From assembly GCA_904063045.1 (NCBI GenBank), contig CAJFCJ010000003.1, positions 930,001 to 994,000 on the forward strand: a stretch of DNA of 64,000 nt, read 5' to 3'. Below are positions 48,201 through 63,200 of the stretch, in pieces. Position 1 is the stretch's first letter, and each line of letters starts with the position of its first letter. The position numbers and the translations under genes are program-made. The stretch comes from Dimorphilus gyrociliatus (lineage: Eukaryota > Annelida > Polychaeta > Dinophilidae). The notes under the pieces are model-generated. The model had not been told where the DNA came from. It did no database searches and worked only from the letters and a program-made list of their open reading frames with translations.

Positions 48201-51200
48201 CGCTCTCATAAAAGGAATTCTCCTGCTCCTAATATGTTAATTTAAGCGTATAACAATGAACTACGTTATTACGACTTTGTTACAAGTCATAGAGTTTACG
48301 TAGGCTTAATATGTTTAAAATATTTCGGCTATGTAAAGGCCTAATAAAACATTTTTATTTAACTAAAGTTTAAATTTCTCCCATTTCATACAAGCTTATT
48401 TCTTCTAGGGATTGCATAAGTATACAATTTTTTTGCAAAATTCTCCCCCTTTTTTCTCCTAAATTGAAGGCCTATACATATAGTGTATATGTATTTCTTT
48501 TTACACAAAGTTGCCTATCGTATACTTTTTTATGTTAAAAAAACGAGCAAAAACTTTAATCTATCACTCTTCTTCGCTATCATTTAACGTCCGGTATATA
48601 TCATTTTATTATTATACATATGCTCTTGTCTATAATAATCTTATATAAATATATTTATTTATTTGAATAATCCCTTTTCTACTTACGGTTGTTATCTGTT
48701 GGTTATCTAGAAACTACTCGTTTCCTTATTAAATTAAGACTAAAAAGACTATATGTATATAGTATATTTCAAGTGGAAAATTAAGAAGATATACACAAGT
48801 AAAATGAAAGTACGTGGGAAAAATGAGAGGAGGAGTTGTAGACAGAGTATTATGATACAATTTAGGGGATTATCTAAATAATAATTACATAAATAGCGAA
48901 ACGGCTTAGTTTAAGCTCGTATAATATATCATTTAACGTAAAAATCTAATAATATTTCTATATGGGTAAAGTTAAGCCTTTTGTTGACATGAAATCAACC
49001 GGCTCTTATCCGGAATTAACCTCATTAGGAAAATTGTGTCTGATTAAGAAAGAAAAAAAATTCCAAGTTCCGGATTATCTAATGTATCTTAATTAAACAA
49101 TGTTTTTTTCCCTATATAGATTTGACATTGGAACTATTATATTTTCATCAATAATTCAGAATATATGGAAAACTTAATAAGGCGATGAACTATAAAGCAA
49201 TTATTATAGAATTTTATATATAATAAGTTGAATAAATAGAACTTGGACAATAAGAGAAAGAGAGAGTGAACGAAGAGGAATAAAGGGAGGGGGAGGGAGC
49301 AGTTTGCGAGGGGGAAAATCCATATAAGATTATCCTTATTGTTGATATGGCGGCTTTAGGGTCATTAACTAAATTACGTCTCTATAAATCGAATTCCCTG
49401 CTAAAAGTGCTTTTTAAGTAAATATTTTGGGACGTATGCATTATTTTTTTCGGGTTGACAGTTATAGGCCTAATTTTTTCACTTAACACAATATGCATTT
49501 TATGAATAATACATATATGTTGTGGTAAATTAACTTTTTTCCTTTTTCCCTTTGTTTATTAACCCTAAAAGGAGCTAGCAGCATTTATGAATTACCTATC
49601 TAGGTGATGGGGAAAAATGGTACTTACTGTCACGTACAACTTGCTAGAAGAGTCCATTACATTCAGTATAGCATCGCCAACTTTCTTATCAAATTCTACT
49701 ATGCTTGCTTGAATTAATCCTGCTTTAGTCGTGAAAAGTCGTAATGCTTCCAATCCTTTTGGATATACTTTTTTATACTTTTCGCTAGGATTTAAGCAGT
49801 TACGAGCCATAGTTAAACAAGCGTTTAGACAAGGTCTCTTTTCTATATCGTGGCATCTAGCGCAGTAGCGAACTTGAGTCATACCCTTCTTACAGTATTC
49901 AAGTTTTTCAGGAGCAGAGCGTAATAGATCATAATATTCATTTAACTTAGTCATAACTTTTCGAACACTTTGTAAAGTTGCCAAACTCCTGTGCATCGTT
50001 GACGAAGCTTCTTTATCTAACCGACCATAAGGGCGAAAAGGTTTACCCTGAACTGTTCTTATATTTCTTACGCAGTTGGAAAATTTGTGTTCAAATTTTT
50101 CCAAATTCATTACATTCTGCAGAACAAGAACAAACAGGTCGGAAAACAATTCTTCCGTGTTAACAGTAAATTTTGGTTTTGAATATTCATTAATATTCGA
50201 GTAGAACTTATTAACAACAGCATCCGACGATTTAGGAATGTTGAAAACCTTGTGTAAGCTCTTCTTTAAACGGTCTTTTGATTCTTCAAAAGTTGCAAGA
50301 ATAATGTCTGTAAGAAATATAAGAAATATATATATTTGGGCAAAAGAATAATTGTTTATAATATATAAAAAGGAGCGTTTTTTAAGCGTCTAATCAACAA
50401 TATTTCATATAACAACATGTTATTATCAAATAAGGCCTATTACATAGGTTTTTCTTTTTTTTACTATGTTTTTCAATTAGTTTCCAATCCAAATACTTGT
50501 TGGTGATAAGAAGTGGAATTTAGGGTAAGATAAATTACTTTATTGATAGACGAGCACAAATTTCATTTGGGTGTGTAGTAAAGTATTTACTGTAAGCTCT
50601 GATGATGGAGAAAAGTAACGTTTCCTCTAATTATAATTACTTCTATTTTATTGAGTACTAAATCAAGTTCAAACAAACATTTTTTTTAGTTTATTGAGTT
50701 CTTATTCTACGTCTGATACTAACTAGTTTAGTAAAATAAATAAAATTCCTATACTTTCTCTCTCTCTTCCTCTCTCTTCTTTCTTTTCTTAACTCTTTCT
50801 ATTTTTTCTCTTATTTATGTTTTTGGCCTATGGAGAATATTTTTACCTTATTTTGATTATAAATAACCCTAAAGTCGACCTTTTAATACAATTTCCTTCC
50901 TATTTTATACATATAGACAAAGAAACAGTTATATTTATACTGGCACGTTACAAAAGCCCTCTCTGCAAATATAAAGCGGATTTATAGAAAAAAGACGGAT
51001 TATTAATAATAAAAGGATCACTGTTTGTTAGGCGAAATCAACTGGAAACACGATAGAAAATGCTAAGGCCTATAAATCAAAAGCATCAGTCCGTTTTTGT
51101 TGGCAGACAAACTGGTAAAGTAAACCAATCATTTTACAATCTCTTCGTGGGAAATTTTCGAGGAAAGCCTAAAGATATTTCGTAATAAAAATAAAACAGG

Positions 51201-54200
51201 GTGGAAGAGAATTGACGACTCTACTCCCTTTTTTTATCCAACCTTAACGCTTCTAATAGACATGAAAATAAGTATAAATAATCCTATTATGACTAATAAA
51301 ACTATAGTGATGATTCACCAATAATTAACTTACTCTTATTTCTCATTGAGAATATGCAATATGCATTGTGAATAATCAAGAGTTGGGGTGATATCACTAC
51401 TGGGAATTAATAAAAGAATGTCTGTTAAAAAGGTTAATATGAATTACTCATACTTAAATTGCCTATTAGAAATATTAAAAATTATTACATATGATCTCCC
51501 ATCTGGGCGAAGAAGTAATGTAGAATAATAAAAAGTAAACCTTATAAACTAATAGCTACAACGTTTGTAATACAATTCACTGTACAGGAAAATGGATTAT
51601 ATACGGATGACTTATGTATCGGTTTTCAATATTCTCGAGTAAAAAAAAATTTTTCAGACTATATCTTTAGTTCTCTCTCTTCCCCCTACCTAAAGAAAAT
51701 TTAGGAGGAGAGAGAGAGGGAGATAAACAGACAGACTTCCTCTAGGCCTAGGCGTTAAAAAATAATTTATCAAAGGAAAAAAAAACCAGTTAATATATGT
51801 TAAAGACAAACAACTAAAAGCACTTAGGCTATAAAGTTTTTTTCTCTTATCATCTTTCTACATCCTTCATACTTTTCCATTTAAAAGCGTTGAAAAGTAT
51901 AATAATTAAGAAGAAAGGTCTATTTAGAATATTGAACACAAGGAAAGAACAAAGAAAGAAAGAAAGAAAAAGAATATCGCTTAAAGATTGTAAAGTAATA
52001 AGAAGCAAAGCCAATTCCATGAAAAGAAAACATGTTTTCTTTTACTGTTTGAAAGGTAAGCTAACATTCATAAACTTCCTGATTTAATTAACAGATAGGT
52101 AAAAGTTTTAAATCAAATAATATTGCATTTATAACATTGACGTATATATGTACTTTCTACTTATTAACATCTCTGTTTTCACAGTTTTTTATATAAAAAT
52201 GATAGAAATTCTATGTTCTACAAAAAGGGGAACCTTTGTAGAGTATATAAACTTTTATGGAAGGACGGAAAGAAGGAAATAGGAAGGGGGAAAAGAAGAG
52301 CTTTCTCCCTTGTAAATAACGTCATAATAATGCTGAAATAGGCCTTTATAGCCAACAGCAACAACTTTGTTTGCAGGCAAACACCTTAGGTAAACACATC
52401 ATAAGCGTTATCTAAAGCTGTTTGCCCTTTTTAAACTGGTATAACTAAAAACACTGGGAAACCGCCCAGAAATGGAAAGACATTAAAAAACAAGAAATCC
52501 TTTGTAAGAAATGTTTCTTATCTTATTTATGATTCGTATCGCATTTCTTTATTAAATCTTATTATTATTGTATTACGTAATACAAAACTTGATAATTTAT
52601 ATATATATATCTTATACATATCATGAATGAAAAATCTATATATACAGAAAAAAGAAGGGCTTTTGTCAAAAGAAACTGGCTAGAACCAATTCTATATGCT
52701 ATTTAAAATACAAGCAAAATAAAGTAAATACACTTAATCCTTATGCTATGCACTCTTTCTCTTTCAAATGCTTGAATTTTAACTAATAAATGAGTAGGGG
52801 AGTATGATCAAATCTATACATCCCGCTTTTTTAAAAAAAATGCAATTTAAAGACCCCTATAACATTAATTTCGGTTAAAAAGAGAAACATAAAAACCGCA
52901 AAATATAATTTATACGCTTTTTGTCATATAATTTCTATAAAAGGCTATAAAATGATAAATGATACTGCTTAAAATTGTTTCAAAGTCACAGACAAAGCCC
53001 GTATAATTCATTGTTATAGTAAGTCGTTGGTTTAGGGTAGTGTTATATGATAAACAACTTAATAAGACAATACCGTTTCTACCATTCAATTTATTCTTTT
53101 CAAATAGTAAAAGTATTATTTGTATAGGTAAAAAGAAAGAGATTACTAAGAAAAATTCTTCTTGTTATACGAAGAATAAGCTGATTGCTAATTTTAATTC
53201 ATGTTATAGAAAATGGTAAAATAATAATGACAACTGCTTAAACTGCATATAAACGAATGTCCTTGGCAAATGGATGATTTTCAACTTGCATATATACATA
53301 TATATACAGTATGATACCAACTTTCAAAGAAAATTTACAATGAAATATTAACCGTTTTTCTCTCCTTTTTAAAAGCAAATAAATAGTTTTTTCCTTCTTA
53401 AAAGGTAGTTTTTTTAATGTTAAAAAGGAGTATATTGCTGTACACTGTACACAAAGTAACCGCATTGATTGTAGGCAAACAACTAAAGCAAACGTGTTTA
53501 CTAAATCAAACTAATCGTTATACGGTCTTTTGTGAGAATACGAATAGACTCTGTACCCAATCGACTCCCTAAAGGCTATAATTTGCATATAAAATCCGCT
53601 TGACCGCCGCTAGAATCAGGGAGGACAAACAAGGGCGAGTGAGGGAAAATAATTTAATAAGTAGCTTCAAAAAGAACATTTTACACTGCATGCTTGAGAA
53701 ACAATCAAATTTTTTCGCACTTTTCACATCTGTTGGGTTAAAATTATTTTTCGTCATTTATACGCATGCACTTCCAGGGGGCGGTTTAGAGAGTGAGAAA
53801 AAGGGGCGAATCGAATGTAAAAAGGGCAGAGGGGGCAAGCGCAGCTGTTTCATCGTTCTGTACTTTCCATCGATTTTTGCAATTAGTAGAGACGGTTATG
53901 AATAATTGCGTAGTACGAGAACGAAGCAAGCATAATAAACAAGCCCCGCGGAAAATGGCTGTTGAAAGGTGTTACGTAATCCCTTAGATCTTTCCTCGTC
54001 CAATCTCCCTCCCTACACGTAAGTGCAATACGGAAAAGGGGTCATTCTCTTCAAACCACTTTATACACGGTTGTATTACGTACTTTCAACATAGATTACA
54101 CACCATTAAAGGGCATTCAAAAAATTGAACGCTTTAAAATCGTTTCTCGCAAAAATTCCCATAAAGCCCTACCTTGTCATTTTCTCAAAGGGAACTTTAC

Positions 54201-57200
54201 TTATCCTTTGCAAGAAAACAAACAAAATCTTGCGAACACCCCAATAACATTTAAAAATTACATCCATTAGAGCCGAATGTAGAGAATAAGTAGGGATAAG
54301 GTTAGTGTTCTCGAATACTTATTAATTATACGCTGGTCGGCCCCGTAGTTTCACGCTTCAGTAGCTCAAATCGACACGCGGTCACTGTAAATAACTTTGT
54401 TCGTTCAACGTCTAAATTTACTAGGCCTATAAGTCGGAAAGGGTGAATACAAATTGAATTACTAAGCCGAAGAAAATTAGTATAGATATCATCTAAAGTA
54501 ACAATATTAGGCTTGATGACAAATTTAGAGTAGCTGTATAAGGTTAAGATAAAATGGTAACGGTATACAATAGTAATTGAGGTAAAAAGGGCGAAGAAAA
54601 AGTAAAAATTGTAGATAAACGTGCCAGTATAGCGGGAGATCATAAAGAGTATAAAAGACTGGTATGATGGCAGATAAAAAAATAGGGTGGTAAAGAAAAA
54701 ATTGACGCTTTCAACAAAAAAATAATATGTTACCGGATATGATTTCCTATCTCTATGGGGTATTGTATAGAATACTATACACAGTTATTCTGCAGAAACC
54801 TATCAATTAGTATTATATGTCATTTACGCAATAGCAAAAAAAAAGTTTCCTAAGTTGATTAACTTTTTTTTTGGTATAATCTATAAATAGATTTATCAAA
54901 AATATTACAATCTAACCAAGAAAGTTGATGATATTATATCCCCTTTATTCTCTCTCTCTCTCTCTCTCTCTCTCCCTTTCCCCTCAACCAATAACAGTAT
55001 TGAATGGTGAGCTGAATATTTCTTAAAAATTTGAAATAAAGACTAAACAGGTACACTAAATGTAGGTCAAAACGATAAAATTTATGCATTCTTTTGAAGA
55101 TTATAAATAGTTGTATAGTCTCACATAAAATAAATATTGCTAGGGTAAAGTGAACGACAGTTGTAAAATGATCGATTACGTCATTTACACTTAATACTTT
55201 TTTTTACCCTTTATTTCTACATGTTAAAATGCATACAGTACATATATAAGTGTATATGCTTTTTTGTTATTGTATTTTAATAACAATCCATACAGGTATA
55301 ATAGAAAGAAGAGATAAAGATTTATCTTACGAAATAATTAAAAAGAAATAAAAACTAACAATTGATCACGAAGTAAATGAGGAGAGATAAAAATATAAAG
55401 ATATTGTTGATTTCTTTATAAAATTATCTTTAGGCCCCTAAAAACACTAAATAAAATCTAGTAAGACAGCGTTAATCTTATATAATAGAGATGGTAGGTA
55501 TTATATGCTATGAATCTTATTCTGTAAAGCTCTTCTATAATCAAAACAGCTGAGAAAACGTTAAATAATATTTTTCTACCAAAGGATAACCAACTACAGT
55601 ATTAAATTTTATAATATTGGCTCTGGTGTTGTTTTTATTCTTTTACCAATAGGTAACCATTAAATACTCTTGTTTAATATATATATATAGAAATTACATA
55701 TATTCGTCATAAATCTAATTTAATAGAATATATACTAAGATTAATTTTTATGTTGTATATACAAACCAATAAACGGCAATTTTTTATACAATTAGTTTAA
55801 ATAAGGTTAAAGATATTGTATATATATTTATATATATATTGGTATTGAATATCCTAATAAGTTAATTTATAATTGAAACAACTAACACGTGTGAGAATTG
55901 TTAATATAATTCGATATGAAGAAAGAAAAAAAGGAGAGTACTTATAAACACATACACACTTTTATGTAGACACACACACACACATATATATATATACACA
56001 CACACGCATACATACATTCATACATATGCACGTATATACATAGACAGACAGACAATCAGACAGACAGACAGACAGGCACAGCGTTGGGCTACGTATTCCA
56101 TCAGCTAAAGTGTAAAAGCGGACAAGGGCTAGAAATAGTAATCTGGAACCCAATTCTTAGCTAATGGAAAAAAATTGTGTATCGTAGTAAAAGCGTCTCT
56201 TGTCTCTATATCTGTCCTTTATCTCAATCTCTCTTTTACCCTCTCTCTCTCTACCAGTTTTATTTATTGTCTTAATATTTCTCACATATTATTAATCTCA
56301 TTTTTCCATCTTTTATTCTTATTAATGAACTCTTTTGAAAGTTTTTCTAAAAGTAAGAGAATTTCTGTAAAAAATATCTTCAAATTAGCTTAAATAGCAT
56401 AAAGATATAAGATCACTGGCGATGAAGAAGAATAAGACGAGAGAATAGAAGAGAATATCATTTTTTTTTCATTAAAAGCTTTGCCGGAAGGTATTTCTCT
56501 CCCAAGGTCGTTTCTTAATTACAAATTTACTCTAGGCTATGAATTTAGTAAGTAAGCAGCTGGCGAATAGGAAAATCATAAATCTTTTAAATTTGAAATA
56601 CTATAACTTTCTTTATTAAAATTAAACATTACTTGGAAAAGTAATGTGGATAAAAAAGGAAAAGTACACTTTTTATGGCTTTTAATATTAAATTTAGCTG
56701 TAAGGGCACTAGAATTATGAAATAAAATGAATTGCTAGCAGTTGACAGCTACTGTCAGAAAATGAGCCCGACGGTAGGGCGTCTTTTACGACTTTAGCAA
56801 ACGTCCTTTTTTAATTACCACATTCGACTACTTCCAATACAGAATTTCTCCTGGGACACGCACTCTAAAAGCGATTGAAGCAAGTCCAATTTTTCTACCC
56901 TTTTCTATAGAAAAGCAGCTTTTTTTATCCTTTTTTTCTCATACCTTTTATTTGTAAGGATTCCTATTCTATTCCATTTCCTGACACTAATCAAAGTTTG
57001 TCTTGTCTGTATCGTAAGAAGACTATCAGGCACGGAAAACTAAGCTTTACTACTCGACTGCGTTTTTTATATTTATTTCTAACGTGTTTTTCTCAGAGTA
57101 AACACATTAAACATTCAAGAAATTACACCCTAACCCGGAACAAAAGAGCTTAAAACGTCATTAATTTTAGTAGCGTAGAAATTCGCGGTACACACTAGAA

Positions 57201-60200
57201 TACACATGAATAGACTATGAAATCAAGCATAAACGCAATATACGTTGAATTCACAAAGGAATTAACTGAATTTTCCAATCTAGACCTAATCATCCGATAG
57301 AAGACACGCCGTGCAAGAACTAGAAACAATGGATAAGAATGTATTATTGATTTTTCTTCCTCTCACTTTTACCCTTTAAAACCCTTTTTTCGTTCATACC
57401 TATTTATCTTCTTTCTCAAGGGTTATCAAGTGATATTTCTATTAAGTAATTGAAAAATTCTTTCAAGTTTTCATCTACTTTTTCCCGATTAAAAAGCTCA
57501 AAAAGACAGCGAATAAGGTCCATTTCCGATTAGGGCCTTTCTTTTTTAAGGCTTACACTCTGAGTAGTATAGAATAGATTAATAGAGTGAATAAGGATGG
57601 AACAAAGAATAGGACAAAGAAAAAGAGCTTACACTTTCAGAATTGATGAATAATAATTTAAATTTTTCACAGCTGCCCAAGATACTCGTCACTATCAATT
57701 ATGTTAATTACCTAAGAAATTAAACATACCTCTTGACGCTTGTCAATTTAAGCACTTTCAAAGCATTTCTCTCTATGTTTTCATTTTAATAGAAAGTTTT
57801 TGAGAATCTCCGTAAACTATTATTAACTGTGGTAATGACAGTCAATTATTACTTAGTAACCTTTCACTTTTGACAAACACTTCCGGCTATATCGACATCC
57901 TTTACAAGCTGACAAAGGTTGTGATACACAATACATAAGTATCAATTTATATACTAGATACATGCATCGTATATACTTTTATAATAATTACAAATAATAA
58001 TAAAAGCTACATTTCCATTTGATTTATTATTAAGAATTGTACCATTCTTATTATAGAAAAAATAAATTGATGGTAAATGCTATAATTATTGTTATTATTT
58101 ATAAAATTAATGCATTAGGAATAAATTACATGAATTTAAGTAAAATAGAAAACAATTCGGGTGAAAACTTTTCATTTTTATCCTTTCTATACAATTTATA
58201 TGCATCAACGGCGATTTTCCTTTTTCAATTGAAAAATTAATTATTCATGAGGCAAGTAACACTTTGAAGGTGATGGTTAATTAGAAATAATACGACCTAT
58301 AAAATTATATATATGCAAATTAGATGTATATAGGAGATAGTGTAAAGTATATAAAGTATACAGATAATATAATTGTAGTGTATTGATATAGTATACCTAT
58401 TATTCTGTATTTAGTTCATTTTTTTATCACATTACAAATAATAAAACATAGTTTCTCATTAAAAAAGCTCTTCTAATGAGGTTTAAAGTAATTTATACTA
58501 CATTTCTATATATTTTATAATGTACATATCACACGTATTTATATGTCTATACTACGTATTGTAGTATTATTCTTTGTGTCAATTAATTATTAAAGGAACA
58601 AACTTTTCTTCTTTTGGCTAATATTCACTATTTTCTAATCAAATTCATCCTTTTTTCATATATATTTATATACCATATAATAGTATAATTGTTACGTAAC
58701 TCTTAGATATATACAGTATATGTATAATATGTACGCCAATTGCATATATTAATATTAATAAGGATCGTGTGACGCGTCCTTCCCTATTATACGGGTAACA
58801 ATTTAAATGAGAAAGGAAGGGAGAAACGCTCATTAAAAGTGTCATATATATCACTCGTACTCGTTCGAAAATCATTTATACAACGACCTTTATAAAGTGA
58901 TAAACACCTGCCATTGGATATTACGTAATCGATTTAAATCAACGCATAATTACGGTTTTTGAATAAAACAACAGAGGATAGAGAGAAGGAGAAAGCAAGA
59001 GAAATGAAGTAATGGAAAATGATGGTGGGGGGAAGGAGAAGTAAAAAAATAATGTAAATTGAAACTGGATTTTTACTGACTAATAACGAAAATCGACGGA
59101 AAAAAACGGACACTTGGAAGACGTTATCGATTCCGGTGGACGTCGGTCAATGGAGAAGGCACGTTCCATAAGCTTTTAGGAACAACACTTTTGTTTGTCA
59201 GCTGTGACGTGCGTTCGATTTTTCATATAAACGTAAAGACACAGGAAAGGTTGTAAAATAGTGAAACGGAAATTTACAATCTAATATTATCAGACATAAA
59301 AAAATACCCACGATTAACATCGAAACTAAAAACGCTAGACACCGTTAATCGAAATCGACGAAGGTCTATTAATATTATATGTATAGATTTTTCTTTGGGA
59401 TAAAAAGATTTTTAGACGCCTATTAGCAGACTAGAACGTCTTAATAATATACTCGTCTAGACGGACACTGATGAAAGAAATCTGGGCTAGTGCAAGATAT
59501 TTTTCAGAGTTTCTCCTGATTTCTAGTATCAATTGTATTATTCTTTAGTTTAATATTACAAATTAATCCGAGATCGTGATTGGTCCTTACTCTGATTTCT
59601 ACCTCCTTTTCTCCTATTTATGTCCCACTTTGTGATAATAAAAACCAAAGGCCTTATATAAAAAATGGTATTGTTGCAGTACACGTTCTATTAATATGCA
59701 TTTGCGAGGACTTATTGACTTTGTTCAGCTCATTTATTGATTTGTACGGCTGCACTAAACTTGTATAGGCTTAGTGTCTTTATTGTAAAAAATTTTAATC
59801 AACTAGTATAAACTTTCTATGTATAAATTGATAGTTAAAGAAGAATTTGAAAGGTTAACAGCGGAAAACGTAAAACTTTCCTAATAATTCATGTATAAGC
59901 TCATTGATAAGTTGTAGCCAATGCTTACAAACTGTATCATAATAGTAGAATATAGAAAAGTTCCTACTGATTATATTTTCATTGTAACATTATGAACACG
60001 TATTGAATTATTCAAGTAAGTATAAAAAGAAGATAGAAAGAAAAATGAAAACCACCTTTTTACTAATTATATAAATAATTATGAGTTATTGAAATAATTT
60101 AGAGAGAAAATGACTGTACTTTGTGTTAACATGTGCGTGTATATGTATGTGTAAGAAAGAACGAGAGAGAGAGAGCAGAGAAAGAAAGAGACAGAGGAAG

Positions 60201-63200
60201 AGATTTTACCGGGTTACATATCAAATTTGTTATCTATACTAAAGTAATTTGGTAAATTTTAAGTAATACGAAAATAATAGGATAAAAAAAAGAAAAATAT
60301 TAAAGATAAAGTGCAACTCAAGTAGCATTTTAATTCTCAATAAAATACAATTAAAAAATAATTAAATCTTATTGTTAACAATACTACTACTACAAACATT
60401 AATAATATTGCTATTTATACATTACTGTACTGTTTATTTCATTGCTAAAGCTTGTAAAATTTAAAACTATGCTATGAATAACTTAAATATATATCTTATC
60501 TGATAAGAGAAAGGTAAAATTTTGTAATAAAGTTATAAGAATAAAAAACTAAAGTCTTTCTTTCTTGTTATTTTTGATTGCTAATAATAATAAATCTCCT
60601 TATTTTATCGTTATTAGTCAATTAGTTAATAATCTTAATTTATGTTGATTTTCTAATACGGTAGCAAAACAGCAATAAAGATTGAGGTAATATGAATATT
60701 TATAAGTTAATTAAAACAAATTTATTTCCCCCTTTAATATTTGAAGTTTGTCTATCGTCTAATATTGTTTGAACAACAAATTACCGACAAACACCGGGGT
60801 AAACATAAATAATGTAGTACATTTGCATTAACATGATTATTTTAGTGTAGTTCAAAATATATTTGAAAAATCGGGAATTTTATAAAAGCAAAATAGTAAA
60901 AATTAAAAGAACAATAGACAGTAATTAATGAAAAGATAATAGAGATAGATGGGATATGGGAGAGAGGGAGAGAGAGAGAGAGAGAAGATAGGTATAAAAA
61001 ATATTAATCGATAATACTTAATTAGCATAATATTTTACATCAAATGTCTTTTGTTTAACAACATGTCTAGGTAATAAAAGGCTCAAGTACTTTGAAATAT
61101 TACGTGTTACACCCGAAATAATCAATACATGTAATATTAAAAGTTGACAAAATATAAACAAAAGATTATATTTTATCGATTCAAACAAAAAGGTTAAATT
61201 GAAAAGCGTTTCATTCTAGTATACCAGTATATATACTTGTATATATATTTAATGACAAATTACCTAATATTAATATCATAACCTTTAATAATTGTATGAT
61301 AATTGAATGAATAAGCACAAAAAAAACCTATACGGTCTAAAATAACTTACTGTACCCTATTTCGTTTATATTTCTTCATCTCCTTTTACTCAGTTTCTAT
61401 TAATACTTCTATTCTTTTCAATATTATTATGATATTAGCATATATATATTAATATATGTATATACAATACTTATTTATTTTCTGTTTTAACTTAAAATAA
61501 GGTATTTTTTTTCGTGGCTTATCGTTCGATAAATAAACTATATTAGCTTATATATGAAGTATAGCGGTTAGCATAGGCCTGAGGAATTTTTTAAATATGT
61601 TCACTCATAAACGAATAGCGGGGTCATAACAAAAGTCAATTGTTTGGTAGATAGAGAAATTCTGTCGCACGTTCCAACAACACGTATTGCTTTGCTAAAA
61701 CATTGAGAGGGAGAAAAATATCTGAGTATTTCCCATGGGGAAGCCCATATTTTTTTTTGTTTATATATATTTTACATACCTAGTATTAGGCTTGTAGATT
61801 GTATTTACAAGTATATATATAGAGAGATAAGTATAAATAAGGATACAGATTTGTGTATAAAGTAATCACTTGCATTCAGTAGGTAATGTTTTCCTTTGAA
61901 CTTAAAAAAAATACTATTCTTAAGCGTTTAAGAAGGAGGGAGAAAAAAAGAGAAAAAAAAACTTTTTCCTACTTCTATGACCTTCTTAACCTATTTTTTT
62001 TTTTATTTATTTCGGAAGTTATTAATGGTAGAAAGAGAAACGATTTTGGGCTTTTCTCTATATTTATTTAGTTATATTTATAAGGAAATCCGTAAGACTG
62101 TTCGTTATTAACCTTGCTAATCAAATATTAAGGGCGAAACGACACGCGATACCCCCATAGTGCTGGGGCTACAAAGCTCTTATTCTGTATTGTTGTAGTT
62201 GATGCAAAAGGTAAAGTCAATGAATGTTTATTATTAAAATGTCACTAGTTTCTTTCAAAGAACGCCCTAGGAACGGACGTAGTGCTCCCCTAGGCCTATA
62301 ATAAATCATGGTAAACTTATCCCTTCACTGAAATAGTAACGACCGAGTAAGCGTGATGTATGTCTCTAAGGACTTAGGCTAAGAATATAAAAAGAACTAA
62401 AGAAGGGGGGAGGGAGGAGGTTGAGTAAGAAAAGAATGGATATAATAGGTAGGCGGAATGAGCATATATAACTAAAAGAGAAAGGATATCAAGCAAAGAA
62501 AACATAAAAAAATATAAGAGATACACTTCACGTTTCAAAGGAGAAGTTAATTTTTTAAGAAGTAAAAGAGAACACATGAAAAAAAAAACCAGGGAAACGA
62601 AAAAAAAAATAAAGAGAATATATATAGTGTACACATTCCCTAAGGGTTCATGGGCTACACGATCCGAGATTTGAGATGACCTTCACCCTTTTACTCATTC
62701 GTTTTATCCCTTTCTTTTAGAAAATTGAATAAAAATTTATCTAACATATGGACACGGCATGAATTATGTTAAAAATAGTAAAAAACTTATTAATCTATGG
62801 TATTTTGTTAAAGTTTATGAATAATTAATAATTTTTTTTAAAAGAATACAAAGAAATATATTATTTTTTATAAAAAAACAGTAATTTTTAATGAAAATAA
62901 TGAGAATTATATTGAGATCTTTTTCGTATTTAACTCACTTTTTTTTAAATATCTTTAAAAAGAAAGATTTCTTTATTTTCTACTAAAATATAGGAAAGGA
63001 AAAGAAAAGTGGAAGAAGAGTGTTTCTAATAAAAATTTCTTTAAAATAGCCTTTAAATTTTTGAAAAAGGCATTCAAGCGATCGAAATAAGGTTGAAAAG
63101 CAATATTTGAAAACTCTACGCTCCCTTTTGTAAATCTTTTAATCACTCACCGTCAAATTGTTGAAGAGCCTTTTTAAACCAGCTCGAACTACTGTCCGTA

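Larger units (their letters stand above)
50308..63150. other. Glypican intron 2 (12.8 kb) with GC-elevated islands
   Basis: The largest intron. GC-elevated patches are visible at ~53550-54130, ~56740-57300, ~59080-59240 (TTTGTCAGCTGTGACGTG near 59196) and ~62100-62360. Simple repeats are at 54949-54975 and 55968-56080. A CTCF-like motif is at 53603. No exon or transposon was recognised. Confidence 0.5.
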
